The notes: generated from the sequence alone by a model not told the origin. A stretch of 64,000 nucleotides of DNA from Euleptes europaea (GCF_029931775.1 NC_079312.1:14639821-14703820), one strand, 5' to 3'. Shown: positions 46,886 through 57,984, counted from the stretch's first letter. Translations and numbers: made by a program.

Positions 46886-47510
46886 GGGATCCTGTAGGGG
46901 GGATTTTTCCATAGTCACACTATTTGAGCATATTTCCTGGTTCCATCTTCTTGATCACCTGTTGAATGGTGTATTTGTGGCAAGTGAGGATTGCGCCCTG
47001 TGCCTCTCTCCAGTTCCTTCCTTTGTCCTGTAATATATCTCCTGTGGATGAAAGCTTGAATCTTGCTCTAACCCAAAAAGAGTGATCAATTTATTGGATC
47101 ACACCTGACTCTTAATTGGAAAATCCATAGAAGAAAGATTGCTAGTTTCTTGGCTGGTGTAAACCTCTTAGAATATTTTAGACAGGTAACTGGATGTGAT
47201 TGCTGAACTGGCTTCAGTTATGTCGGCAGAGTCCATTTTTAACTATGCTTTTGAGCATTGGTGACCCTTGAGGGAAAATGGCTACCTAATGACCCTTGAG
47301 GGAAAATGTTATATTTTCTTTAAAAGAATTAGCTGTATTAGTTATGGGTCCTCTTTATGATGTCTTGTGGTACTGGGTTGTCACATTGCATGCTTTTTAC
47401 TATGCATCACAGTGGAGGTGGGATCCATTTCATGGTTGGACACTGAGAGGGGATATGTTCTTCAAACTCAATAAAGGCCCATTGTTTTTAAAGCTAAATA
47501 AATGATTTTA
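46886..47510 (+). other. 3' UTR of Z1 with two poly(A) signals
   Basis: Homologous to 56037-56660 of Z2. AATAAA lies at 47470-47475 and 47497-47502 (TTTTTAAAGCTAAATAAATG), followed by T-rich text. The 3' UTR of Z2 keeps the second signal. Confidence 0.65.
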
Positions 47511-48139
47511 ATTCTGAGGGGCTGTTTGCTGTTCTTTTTCCCTCTGAGGATGGTGAAATGAAAATGTTAATGGAGGAGAATGTTTTTTTCCCTTTCTTGG
47601 TTACCTCTTGGGCTAAGAAGGGGAGCCAAAACAAAGCAACACACATTCTGTGGTACAGAATGCAGCTGCTTACTCAACTTAGAGAGTTCCTCCTGGAACT
47701 CTTTTTTGGTTTTGACCATCCTGTTACAATATGCGATGCCTGACCTCCAGCCCTGGTCATGGCAACCACACCAGAGACTCACTATACTGCCTGAGTAGCA
47801 AAGCTAGCTGCTTTGGCAGGCTCTCCCTCGCTTCATGCAAGCCAGGCTGTCCAAGACAAGAGACTGGGTCGCCCCTGCAGAACCAGCAAAAGGGAAGCCA
47901 CGATCCTAATTGTCTTCTGATCCTAAGGGACGCCATAACAGCAAAGTGAGAGCATCACGTAGCCTTCTCCTCCTGCACCTTCCCCCCCTTGAATCCTGTG
48001 AAAACAACATCCGCTGCAATCTGCACTCCGTATCTCCTGGAGCTTAGAAGATTTACACCTTCATACATCAAAGTGAAGATCCGAGTCAAGCCATCCTGAG
48101 GAGATGTGTAAATCATTGGTGCCAGCCTAGTTTACAAAT
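47511..48139. other. No gene seen
   Basis: Positions 47511-47720 are still homologous to sequence after Z2 (56660-56850). The rest may belong to the retroelement fossil that follows. Confidence 0.4.
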
Positions 48140-48990
48140 GATCACTTTATCCGATCTCTGTAGCCAAGTGTTTGATCCCTATGTTTTGTTTGGGACGTCC
48201 TGGTCGGCTCTAGTTGTGGGTTGGGAGCCTCGATTTTGCTCACGGCGTAGCTGGTAGAGGTTCCCTGTGTGGGTTCCTGTTCTAGCTCAGCTAGTGCATG
48301 GAGCAGAACTGAGGTGGGTTCCCTATCAAATTTGCTCATGTCTGCTCCTTTGTCTTTTAATCTGAACCATACTCTATTTTGGAAGGAATCGGTTGCTGCG
48401 ACTGAGGAAGGCACGGAACCAGAGGGTCTCCGCTGTGGTGGAGGCTCTAATCTGCGCGTCTCTTCCTTGCGGAACTCTTCAGTTGGGGGAGGGGGGCGCT
48501 TGGAGTGATCCTATTATACTGTTCCTTTCCTCTACCCCCTCTGCCTCGTCCTTGCTGCCACGAACCCTATTGGATGTCATAGTGATTTTGGTTTTGGTCA
48601 TGACTGAATCCAGAGTATCCCAGGGGTGGGCTACACTGGGAGTGGGGTCCATGGTTAGCATATGTGACAGGTTCAATAGGCTCACGCGTGAACCTAACTT
48701 TCTTTGGATTCCAGGCTTGTTTGATTCGAATTAGTCAGGCAGCTGCCCTGATTTTTGCCTCTGTTTCGTCCCACGTCAGCCCGTCATGAATCATTAGTCC
48801 TGCCATGATTTTGGTATCAGGGTCTAGACCATCTACCAGCAGCTGAATGAAACGTCCGTTGTTAAAGCGAGGGACTCCACGGTTATCATGGTCTACAATC
48901 TCGGCCAGTCGTGCTAGAAGTTTTTTCCTAGCCACATATGCCTCGGGATCCTCGTCAGACTTTTGGCATTCCCCCCAGAAAATGCAGCAT
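48140..48990 (-). mobile_element. Fossil gag-like region of a retroelement (minus)
   Basis: The minus strand has ARKKLLARLAEIVDHDNRGV and FIQLLVDGLDPDTKIMAGLM, like the C-terminal capsid part of gag proteins, then a basic and polar stretch. The fragment is broken and LTRs were not identified. Family uncertain (LTR class). Confidence 0.35.
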
Positions 48991-49009
48991 GACTAATATC
49001 AATTTTTAC

Positions 49010-49205
49010 TGTATGTGTGTAAAGTGCCGTCAAGTCGCAGCCGACTTATGGCGACCCCTTATGGGGTTTTCAAGGCAAGAGACTAACAGAGGTGGTTTGC
49101 CAGTGCCTTCCTCTGCACAGCAACCCTAGACTTCCTTGGTGGTCTCCCATCCAAATACTAACCAGGGCTGACCCTGCTTAGAGTCTGAGGTCTGACAAGA
49201 TCAGG
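49010..49205 (-). mobile_element. 5S-rRNA-derived SINE (minus), well preserved
   Basis: The minus strand gives the 5S-like head CTGATCTTGTCAGACCTCAG...TATTTGGATGGGAGACCACC. The body GGCACTGGCAAACCACCTCT and tail GACTTGACGGCACTTTACAC follow. The tail agrees with the BovB 3' end at 31998-32050. Confidence 0.85.
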
Positions 49206-49445
49206 CTAGCCTGGACCATCCTAGTAGGCATCCTGGGGCAGGGAGTTCCACAATTTAACCATGCGTTGTGTGAAGAAGCACTTCCTTTCATCAGTTTCAA
49301 ATATCTCACCCTCCAGCTTCAGCAGATGACCCCACGTTCTAATATTATGGGAGAGGGAGAAAAGCTTCTCCCTGTCCACTCTCTCCATACCAGGAAGTTG
49401 AAAGGAACAGTAAAGAGGGTCCAATCTCTGGAAAAGAATCTCTCC
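49206..49445 (-). mobile_element. CR1-like LINE ORF2 C-terminus (minus)
   Basis: The minus strand reads LFSLSHNIRTWGHLLKLEGE and CFFTQRMVKLWNSLPQD, the typical C-terminal text of CR1-group ORF2. 5'-truncated fragment. Confidence 0.7.
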
Positions 49446-49959
49446 ACTCTGGAGGAATGGGCATTAAAATAGCAAACAAAATAAACTGCTTCAGAAAGCC
49501 TCCTCGAGCTTAGTTAGGGGTCCCTTTGCACAGCCAGCCATTGTTGCACAGGACAATTAGAACCAGGGTTCAGGTTGCCTACTTTTCAAGCAGCCCCCAG
49601 CTTGCTCCTGGCCACCAGTGTCCCTAGAAGGTAGTGGACCACTGGGAATTTCCCTTGTAAATAAATGGCCAATCTGCTCCTGCTTTGCACTGCCTCCCAT
49701 TGCTGCATGGAACTATTAGAGCCAGGGCTGAGGTTGCCATCTTTTCAACCGGTCCCCCCCCTTTCACTTTACGATCATCTTTATACTCAGACATTAGCTG
49801 TTAAATGTCCCAGAGGGCCCTAATGGGAATGTTGATTGCTATGGGGGAGGGGGGAAGCAGCACCTCCTAATTTTCTGACCTGCAGCTGCAGTCCGTGCAG
49901 AAGAGCAAGAGAGGTTGGGACTTTGCCCTAGTCAGTTGGCAACCCTGGACACAACCATC
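49446..49959. other. No gene seen
   Basis: Unassigned intergenic sequence between Z1 and Z2; two related short segments (CCAGCCATTGTTGCACAGGA and CTCCCATTGCTGCATGGAAC) hint at an old local duplication. Confidence 0.4.
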
Positions 49960-50524
49960 AGCATTATTTCAGTGACATCATGACTCATCGCCCTGGGATA
50001 TGGCATAACTGAGAAAAGAGCATCCTCTGAGCATGCGCAAGACACCCTCTCCCCATTCCATACTGTAGAGATGCAGACTTGGAGGGTAGAGTTTGCTCCA
50101 GTGGGGGCTTCAGCACCGCTCTTTAGCAATTCAGCACTGGTGCTGGAGGGTTGGAGGCCACTGAGGCGCTGCACCATGGCAAGCAGAAATGCAACTGGTG
50201 CAGCTTCTCTCACCAGAGAGAGGCTGTGAGGAAAGAAGCCGCATATGCAGAACTTCTGCCTGTCATATGGCAATGGAAAGCAGAGTCTCTTGAGTGATGG
50301 GAAGGTGGTAACCCAACACTTTTGTTCAGAGGTGTTTGTTGTTCCTCATCTGCCATCTTCCTGGGAGAGGCTGGAAAGGGTTAAATGCGCAGAGCCCTCC
50401 TTTTTAGAGACCTATAAATGGGAGAGGTTTCCTCAGCTCACCTGTTTCATCCTCCTCCTCCTCCTCTTTTAGTGGTCTTGCTTAAGTCCCAGATGAAATG
50501 CAATGTAAGAGCGTCCAGTAGCAG
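49960..50524 (+). promoter_or_regulatory. Promoter and non-coding exon 1 of ZNF gene Z2
   Basis: It carries GAGAGGCTGGAAAGGGTTAA, a good TATA box CTATAAATGG at 50412-50421 and TTTCCTCAGCTCACCTG. The exon has a (CCT)n pyrimidine tract and ends CAGTAGCAG|GTGAGTGC at 50524/50525. Homology with the Z1 module covers at least 500 bp including AGATGCAGACTTGGAGGGTA. This is the best-preserved of the modules. Confidence 0.75.
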
Positions 50525-50861
50525 GTGAGTGCAAAGAAGGAAGGTGATTCTTGCATGCAGCAAAAGGGTGGATAAAATAGATACAGGGGCTAACAAAGGA
50601 GACCAGAAGTTAGGAGGGAGGAAGAGACAGAGGCATAAAGAGGAAATCTTCAGTTTGTTATAGTCACTGGCACCAGAGCAAGACAGGGAAATACTGAATA
50701 AACTTGCCAGAGAAGGAGTCCCACAACTCCATCTACCCAAGTATGCTGTTTCCAACAGTGGCCTGGAAATCTCTTGGAATTGCAGCTGGTCTCCAGACTA
50801 CCGAGATCAGATTGCCTGGAGGAAATGGCTGCTTTGGTGGGTGGACCCGCTGGCCTTAACC

Positions 50862-51178
50862 CAACACTTATGCTTAGAGGTGGTCACTGTTCCTCTTTTT
50901 GCCCTCTTCCTGGGAGAGGCTGGAAGAAGTTGAAATATGAGATCTTTTTTTTTTAAGTTAGTTATATACTGATTTTTTACTGATTGTCCTTTTATGATGG
51001 AATAGGTTTTTTCTTTTAAGGTGCCTGTACAAATACATCTGGCAATGTGGTTATTATGCCAATAAAGGTTCATGTATGTGTGTGTGGCTAGAAGAAGTTA
51101 AATATTTGGAGCCCTCATTTCTAGAAGCCCATAAGTGAGAGTGCCCTTCTCACCCCACCTGTTCCTCCTCCTTAGGAA
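50862..51178 (+). promoter_or_regulatory. Second, interrupted promoter module near Z2
   Basis: Positions 50862-50945 (CTTCCTGGGAGAGGCTGGAA) and 51087-51178 (AAGTTAAATATTTGGAGCCC, CCCATAAGTGAGAGTGCCC, CTCACCCCACCTGTTCC) are two halves of the module. About 140 bp of repeat sequence separates them. TATA is changed and no donor remains, so it is probably inactive. Confidence 0.55.
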
Positions 51179-51202
51179 AAAAAAGCCTTTTCAAGTTTTC
51201 TA

Positions 51203-51408
51203 GGGTTGCTTGGTCCCTCTTCGTCACCGGCAGGAAGTTTTTGGGGCAGAGCCTGAGGAGGGCGGGGTTTGGGGAGGGAAAGGACTTCGATGCCATAGAG
51301 TCCAATTGCCAAAGTGGCCATTTTCTCCAGGGGAACTGATCTCTATTGGCTGGAGGTCAGTTGTAATAGCAGGAGATCTCCAGCCACCATCTGGAGGTTG
51401 GCAACCCT
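51203..51408 (+). repeat. AGGGTTGCCA-family repeat
   Basis: From TAGGGTTGCTTGGTCCCTCT to GGAGGTTGGCAACCCTA; full length. Confidence 0.8.
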
Positions 51409-51506
51409 ATTAATTAGCCATATCACATTCAGCAAAAGGTAATGCCCTTCTCTTTGTTCCCCTGTTGCACCAAGGCTAAGGTTGCCAACTTTTCAACTGG
51501 TTACTG

Positions 51507-51718
51507 CTAGGGTTTCCAGTTCCAGCTTGGGAAATACCTGGAGATTTTGGGGGTGGAGCCTGAGGAGGGCGGGGTTTGGGGAAGGGAGGAACCTCAGGGA
51601 AGGATAATGCCATACAGCCCACCTTCCAAAGCAGCCATTTTCTTTAGGTGAACTGATCTCTGTTGCCTAGAGATCAGTAGCGGGAGACCTCTAGGCCCCA
51701 CCTGGAGGTTGGCAACCT
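51507..51718 (+). repeat. AGGGTTGCCA-related repeat
   Basis: TAGGGTTTCCAGTTCCAGCT to CCTGGAGGTTGGCAACCTTA; second subfamily with GGAAATACCTGGAGATTTTG. Confidence 0.75.
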
Positions 51719-51872
51719 TAGCTGCTACTCCTGTCATTCCAATGCAGAGACATTAACCCTGGAGAATCCCAGAGGGGCAGCCATGGGAATGAGAACAGTG
51801 GTGTCCCTGGAATAAAATGTTCCGTCTTCTAATTTCTTTTCACCAGCTTGCCACAAGTGCAGCAGATTTGTC

Positions 51873-51957
51873 AGATGAGCACACGAAGCTGCCTTATACT
51901 GAATCAGACCCTTGGTCCATCAGTATTGTCCACTCAGACTGGCAGTGGCTCACCAGT
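51873..51957 (-). mobile_element. tRNA-Ala-like SINE, 3' part (minus)
   Basis: GAAGCTGCCTTATACTGAAT and CCTTGGTCCATCAGTATTGT; the head is missing. Confidence 0.75.
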
Positions 51958-52033
51958 TGGCAACCCTAGTCAGTTGGCAACCCTGATCGCATCTCAACCA
52001 CTAGCCTCATTTCAGTGTCATGACTCATCTCAG

Positions 52034-52240
52034 GAGAGATTAGGGTTGCCAGATCTCTCTTCGCCATCAGCGGGAGGTTTTTGGGGCAGAGCCTGAGGAG
52101 GGCGAGGTTTGGGGAGGGGAGGGACTTCAATGCCATAGAGTCCAATGGCAAAAGTGGCCATTTTCTCCAGGGGAACTGATCTCTATCGGCTGGAGATCAG
52201 TTGTAATAGCAGGAGATCTCCAGCTATTACTTGGAGGTTA
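52034..52240 (+). repeat. AGGGTTGCCA-family repeat
   Basis: TAGGGTTGCCAGATCTCTCT to AGCTATTACTTGGAGGTTA; near full length. Confidence 0.8.
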
Positions 52241-52697
52241 AGCAAATTTAGGTTAGCCTGCTGTATAGTATATTGAGCAAAAATACCAGCAGTAATGCCA
52301 AACAAACACAATTGTAACAAATTCAGATACTATATTTCCTAAACACCACTAAATATATAGAACACCAAAACCAATTACTCAGCCATGACAAATACCAACA
52401 TACATCGTTATATAAGTGATATAACAATACAAATGTGCTAGTGTTTCTGGAGGGAATTGTCCTTGTGGCTCTCTCCCCGTTTCTTCCTTCACGTTTTCCA
52501 CTGCTGTTAAAAGTGAAATGGTTGCCGGAATTTCTGGGGTCGGGATTAAAGTTGCTCCTTTTGTACTGGGCATGCAGGCCAGAAGTCCCCGACTTTTTGG
52601 AACTTGTGGGCACCTTTGAGAATTTTGACACATGATAGTGGGCACACCTACAAAATGGCTGCCAGAGAAGGTGAAGCCAACCACAGCATGCTCTTCT
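52241..52697. other. Intron 1 of Z2; dispersed repeat fragment
   Basis: Positions 52576-52690 match the dispersed repeat at 3228-3340 (AACTTGTGGGCACCTTTGAG). Otherwise unassigned. Confidence 0.4.
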
Positions 52698-52990
52698 CAG
52701 TAAAAGGTAAAGGTCCCCTGTGCAACCACCTGACCCATGGGGTGACGTCACATCCTGACGTTTACTAGGCAGACTTTATTTACGGGATGGTTTGCCAGTG
52801 CCTTCCCCAGTCATCTTCCCTTTACCCCCAGCAAGCTGGGTACTCATTTTATCGACCTCGGAAGGATGGAAGGCGGAGTCAACCTTGAGCCGGCTACCCG
52901 AAACCAACTTTCCGTTGCGATCGAACTCAGGTTGTGAACAGAGCTTGGACTGCAGTACTGCAGCTTACCACTCTGTGCCATGGGGCTCCT
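52698..52990 (-). mobile_element. tRNA-headed SINE (minus), nearly complete
   Basis: The minus strand starts AGGAGCCCCATGGCACAGAG, has the B box TTCGATCGC, the body CCTTCCATCCTTCCGAGGTC and ends GACCTTTACCTTT. Confidence 0.85.
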
Positions 52991-53186
52991 CTCTCTTCTC
53001 AGTGCAGACCTTAAAAGCAAGTGTTGGGTGTGTGTGTGTGATTTGAATTGCAACCACCGAAATTCTGTTTGTATGCTTTAATTCTTTGAGAGCCCTGCTC
53101 CTCCCTCTGGAATTACTAAGATATCAAACTTTAAAAATAAAACAGTAAGCAAATAAATTTACCAGAGAGTTTGTCCCCTTGACCTA

Positions 53187-53430
53187 GGGATGCCAGCCTC
53201 TGGGTGGGACTTGGGGATCCCCTGGAATTACAGCTAATCCCCAGAGGACAGAGATCTGTTCCTCTGGAGAAAGTGGATGCTTTGTGGGGTAGATTGTATG
53301 GCATTGTACCCCACTAAGGTCCCTGTCTTCCCCAGGCTCCATCCTCAAATCTCCAGGAGTTTCCCAACCTGGATCTTGCAACCCTATCCCCGTCCCCTGC
53401 CCCCCAGGGGGGATCTGGCAACCCAACCTG
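53187..53430 (-). repeat. TIR-ended repeat, second subfamily (minus)
   Basis: GGGATGCCAGCCTCTGGGTG to GGGGATCTGGCAACCCAACC. Confidence 0.65.
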
Positions 53431-53576
53431 TACCACCGTGGATTTTTCAAACCAATATGGTTTTTAGAGTACTCAGGTTCCACCTTTTTTGGCACCATGG
53501 AGTCTTTCCTGCAGCCCAGGAATTGTGAGGCTAAGAAGTCGTGGGGGGTTCATAGGATTGCTACCTGCCTGGAGAA

Positions 53577-53897
53577 AAGAAGAAGAGTTGGTTTTTATAT
53601 GCCGACTTTCCCTACCACTTAAGGAAGAATCAAAATGGCTTACAATCACCTTCCCTTCCCCTCCCCACAACAGACACCCTGTGAATTAGGTGGGGCTGAG
53701 AGATCTCTCTAAGAAACTGTGACTAGCCCAAGGTCACCCAGCTGGTTTCATGTATAGGAGTGGGGAAACGAACCCAGTTCACCAGATTAGCCTCTTCTGC
53801 TCATGTGGAGGAGTGGGGAATCAAACCCGGTTCACCAGATCAGGGTCCACTGCTCCAAACCACTGCTCCTAACTAATACACCACACTGGCTCTCAAA
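53577..53897 (-). mobile_element. Sauria-type SINE (minus), absent from paralog Z3
   Basis: AGAAGAAGAGTTGGTTTTTA to ACACCACACTGGCTCT. The flanking unique sequence (CTGCCTGGAGAAAA...AAATTGA) is contiguous in Z3 at 63163-63190, so the SINE entered after the Z2/Z3 duplication. Confidence 0.85.
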
Positions 53898-54004
53898 AAT
53901 TGACCTAGTAAGACTGTGCAATATGATATAGCTGTACCTATTGCTGTACACTCTTTTTGTGCCCTTTAAGACATTCTCTGATCAGACATATACTTCTCTT
54001 TCAG

Positions 54005-54264
54005 GTGCCCGGATGACTGGAAAAGGTACCTCTTGATTGTCCTGTGAACAGAACTGAATGCATCATCAGACACCCTGAAGACGGAGGCCGAGCAAGAGAG
54101 CGTTGGAGAAGCCTAATCTCTGCGTAAACGATTATGCGCAGGAAGTCATCATTCATGCACAGCAGATACGTTGAATGTGGAAGTCAAGCAGGAGAGCGAC
54201 AGTGAACCCCGATTGATGGGCAACACTTCATGTAAAGAAGTCAACCTGCCTGAATTGGTGGATG
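54005..54264 (+). pseudogene. Z2 exon 2, homologous to the Z1 repeat exon but not open
   Basis: The acceptor CTTTCAG at 54004 is kept. The position of the Z1 start codon reads ACG (GAAGACGG) and the frame after it soon meets TAA. A single repeat-like unit follows (NVEVKQESDSEPRLMGNTSC) and then donor GGATG|GTAAACAG at 54264/54265, in phase 1. This exon is therefore best seen as 5' UTR or relic in Z2. Confidence 0.7.
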
Positions 54265-54743
54265 GTAAACAGTTCCCTTTGTTGTTCTGTGACAGGAGGA
54301 AAAAATAATTCCTTAAAGTTGAGAAAATTCCTTAATGAGGGAGGTAAGACTAAATATCTAATGACCCCCTTACCGATAGGTGAACTAATTATGAATTCAG
54401 ATTGCAAAATAAGAAGTGACAAAAACTGTCATGGAGTGACAAATAACTCCATGACAAAAACTGGAGAAACATTGAGCCCTGGTGAGATATGCTTTGTCTA
54501 GGTCTGGCCTAAATCCATGCTACAGATGTATTTGTGTAGAAATGCTTCACAAGGCAGCAGTTAAAACTATGCAATTGAAATAATATATAACAAAAAAGCA
54601 GGTGGTGTCTGATTCCCTGTCTGTGAAACATGAGTGATTAAAATTGCTGTTCCTCCTCCCCACCCCCAGGAGATGTTGGACAAGGCAGTGAGGGCGAATC
54701 TAAGCAATGTGATCTCACTATGTCCTCTATAGGTTGAAAACAG

Positions 54744-56036
54744 ATGACTTCCCAGGCAGCTGAGATACAAGAAGCAAGTCTGCAGGGACTACAAAGCTGT
54801 GCCCATCTTGATCCACTGACAAGAGAAGCTGACCAAAGTTTAGCTGAAGGCACATCCTGTTTAAGAGAAATGCAGAACAGAGAAGATAGTGAACAGTTGG
54901 TGCAGAATTCTGACTTTCTGAAAAGTGTGCCTGTCCAGAGAAAGAAGAAAACATCCACGTGCTCCAACAGTAGCAGAAAGATTAGCTCCTCCCTTTCAAG
55001 ACACAAACGAACCCACACAGGAGAGAAGCAATATAAATGCTCCCATTGTGGGAAATGTTTTAGTACCCGTTCAGGCCTTTTAAAGCATGAGCGATCCCAC
55101 ACAGGAGAGAAGCCATATAAATGCTCATATTGTGAGAAATGTTTTAGTACCAATACAGACCTTTCAAATCATGAACGAACCCACACAGGAGAGAAGCCGT
55201 ATAAATGCTCCTATTGTGAGAAACCTTTTAGTTCCAGTTCAAACCTTTCAAAACATGAACAAATCCACACAGGAGAGAAGCCATATAAATGCTCCTATTG
55301 TGGGAAATGTTTTATTTCCAGTTCCAAACTTTTAAGGCATGAGCGAACCCACACGGGAGAGAAGCCATATAAATGCTCATATTGTAGGAAATTTTTTAGT
55401 GACAAGTCACACCTTTCAATACACGAACGAACCCACACAGGAAAGAAGCCATATAAATGCCCGTATTGTGGGAAATGTTTTAGTAACAATTCAGACCTTT
55501 CAAGACACAAACGAACCCACACAGGAGAGAAGCCATATGAATGCCCATATTGTGGGAAATGTTTTAGAAACAATTCAGACCTTTCAAAACACAAACGAAC
55601 CCACACAGGAGAGAAGCCAGGTAAATGCTCATACTGTAGGAAATCTTTTAGTACGAGTTCAGATGTTTTAAGGCATGAGCGGTCCCACACAGGAGAGAAG
55701 CCATATAAATGCTCATATTGTGGGAAATGTTTTAGTGACAATTCATACCTTTCAAAACACAAACAAACCCACACAGGAGAAAAACCATACAAATGCTCAT
55801 ATTGTGAGAAATGTTTTACTACCAGTTCCTACCTTTTAACACATGAGCTATCCCACACAGGAGAGAATCCATACAAATGTTCACACTGTGGGAAATCTTT
55901 TGGTACCAGTTCAGGCCTTTTAAGGCATGAGCGGTCCCACACAGGAGAGAAACCACATAAATGCTCTGAGTGTGGGAGAAGCTTCAGCCAGAAAGCACAC
56001 CTTAAGTCTCATATGAAAACACACGCCAAAGACTAA
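54744..56036 (+). CDS. Z2 zinc-finger protein (12 fingers, intact)
   Basis: The exon starts at 54670 after TCCCCACCCCCAG. The frame homologous to Z1 has a TGA at 54735-54737 and restarts at ATG 54744 (ACAGATGA, A at -3), giving 430 residues. The N-terminal linker (TSQAAEIQEASLQGLQ, CLREMQNRED, FLKSVPVQRKKKT) aligns with Z1. A finger lacking its second Cys (TCSNSSRKISSSLSRH) precedes twelve intact C2H2 fingers, from YKCSHCGKCFSTRSGLLKH to HKCSECGRSFSQKAHLKSH, ending KTHAKD and TAA. Eight of twelve have Cys right before the conserved Phe (KCF). Helix contacts differ between fingers. No effector domain is present, so a repressor partner or isoform would be needed if it regulates transcription. 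The reading frame shows no break, and it is the most clearly intact gene in the window. Confidence 0.92.
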   Translation: MTSQAAEIQEASLQGLQSCAHLDPLTREADQSLAEGTSCLREMQNREDSEQLVQNSDFLKSVPVQRKKKTSTCSNSSRKISSSLSRHKRTHTGEKQYKCSHCGKCFSTRSGLLKHERSHTGEKPYKCSYCEKCFSTNTDLSNHERTHTGEKPYKCSYCEKPFSSSSNLSKHEQIHTGEKPYKCSYCGKCFISSSKLLRHERTHTGEKPYKCSYCRKFFSDKSHLSIHERTHTGKKPYKCPYCGKCFSNNSDLSRHKRTHTGEKPYECPYCGKCFRNNSDLSKHKRTHTGEKPGKCSYCRKSFSTSSDVLRHERSHTGEKPYKCSYCGKCFSDNSYLSKHKQTHTGEKPYKCSYCEKCFTTSSYLLTHELSHTGENPYKCSHCGKSFGTSSGLLRHERSHTGEKPHKCSECGRSFSQKAHLKSHMKTHAKD

Positions 56037-56660
56037 CTAAAAGGGAAACATTGTAGAGGAGTTTTCCACCTCCGTACTATTTGAGTCAATTTCCTGGTTC
56101 CATATTCTTCATGACATGATGACAAGTCCATTTGTAGTAACTGAGTGTTGTGCCCTGGGCCTCCCTCCTAGTTCTTTCCTTTGTCCTGCGATCTATCGCT
56201 TGCAAGCGTGAAGCTAATGCAAAAGATGTGATGCTGGTTTCCCTCAGAAAGCTGAAAAGAACTGGATCACACCTGACTCCTCATTAGAAAACCCATACAA
56301 GAAAGATGGCTGGAGGTATTTTTGGGCCGGTATACAGCTCTCAGAATGTTTAAGACAGAATATTGGCTTCTGCTGAGTAGGCAGAGTCCAGTTTTTAACG
56401 TATGCTTTTCGTAAATGGTAGTATGCTACCTGAGCATACCTGAGAAAAATATTATTTTATCTTAATAAGAATTTGCTATATGAGATATGGGTCCTCTTCA
56501 CAATGTGTTGTAGTTCTGGGTTGTCACACTGCATGCTTAATACTATGGATCACAGTGGTGGTGGGTTCCACTTCATGGTTGGCCACTGAGAGGGGATATG
56601 TTTCTCAAATTCCATAAAGGCCCATTGTTTTTAAAGCTAAATAAATGATTTGAATTCTGA
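56037..56660 (+). other. 3' UTR of Z2 with poly(A) signal
   Basis: AATAAA at 56640-56645 in the same context as Z1 (TTTTTAAAGCTAAATAAATG). Includes CCTAGTTCTTCTGAGG downstream. Confidence 0.65.
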
Positions 56661-57565
56661 GGAGTTGTTTCCTGTCCTAGTTCTTCTGAGGGTGATAAAA
56701 TGAGAGTTTTAATGGAAGAGAGTGGTTCATTCCTTTCCTGGCTTCCTCTTGGGCCCAGAAAGGGAGACGAAACATAACACAATGTTCTCAGGAAGAGAGT
56801 TGCCCATTCAATCTAGAGAGATGTTCTTGTAACTCTTCTTGATGTTCACCATCCTGAATAACTTGCCAAGTGCCCGGTGTTGGCGGGCAAAACCCCGCCA
56901 ATCCACTCCGCTGCCCACTGCCCATCTGAGGGTCAACGGGCAAGCGTGCATGCACACCTGCACCCATGCCACTTCACTTCCAGTTTATACCTGGAAGGGC
57001 CACATCGCAACGGGCCGTTTGAAAAAAACCTCTTGTGATGCGGCGCTTCTGGGCGTAAACCAGAAGTTATGTGATTGTGTCAGCGCAGCTGCGCGCATGT
57101 GATCCCGTCCTCAGTTCCTCCCCAAAAACCTCCTGCCTGAGGAGATGGGGGACCTGGCAATGCTAGTTGGGTGCCTGACTAAATCACGCAGATGGCTCCC
57201 CCTCCCTTCTCCCACCTGCTTCCGCCCGCCCACAACTGAGAGTAGGGGGCAACAGGATCAATGGGCGGTAGATTGCCCGCCATAAGCGGGCAATTGGGAA
57301 CCCCATCTGCAATAGATTTTTAGATGGAGACAGATATGCTGAGACCTCTTCCCAGGAAGTATACAAGGTGAGTCATGGGTGTGTTGATGAGATTACCTGG
57401 CCCTCTGGCCTTGAGGAGGGAGGTTCCAGGAGTCTGAAAAGAGTTTGATTGTTTCCCAACTCTGGTGTGATTAGCCATACCTTTTGCAAGGAGAGTGTGA
57501 ACACAAAAGCAAAGGAGGTAATATCTTTCCTATTGTGTGAGGTTTGCATCTGGCACTGACCTAGA
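56661..57565. other. No gene seen
   Basis: Homology to the Z1 flank ends near 56860. Then comes GC-richer unassigned sequence (GGGCAAAACCCCGCCAATCC), possibly an unknown repeat. Confidence 0.4.
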
Positions 57566-57890
57566 GAGCCAGCGTGGTGTAGTGGTTAAGAGCGGTGGTT
57601 TGAAGCAGTCCACTCTAATCTGGAGAACCGGGTTTGATTCCCCTCTCCTCCACATGAGCGGCGGAGGCTAATCTGGCGAACTGGGTTGGTTTCCCCACTC
57701 CTCCACATAAGGCCAGCTGGGTGACATTGGGCTAGTCATAGCTCTCTTAGAGCTCTCTCAGCCCCACCTACCTCACAGGGTGTCTGTTGTGGGGAGGGGG
57801 AGGGAAGGTGATTGTAAGCTGGTTTGATTCTCCCTTAAGTGGTAGAGAAAGTCAGCATATAAAAACCAACTCTTCCTCTTCCTCTTTTTC
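57566..57890 (+). mobile_element. Sauria-type SINE (+), complete
   Basis: GAGCCAGCGTGGTGTAGTGG to CAACTCTTCCTCTTCCTC. Best-preserved copy in the window. Confidence 0.9.
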
Positions 57891-57984
57891 TGGAGTCACG
57901 AAGGAGGCCTAATCTTGCCCTCTTAGCCTGTTTGGAGCTATCCCAATATGGATGCCAAGCGATTGCCATTTTGTCCCTGGCAGC

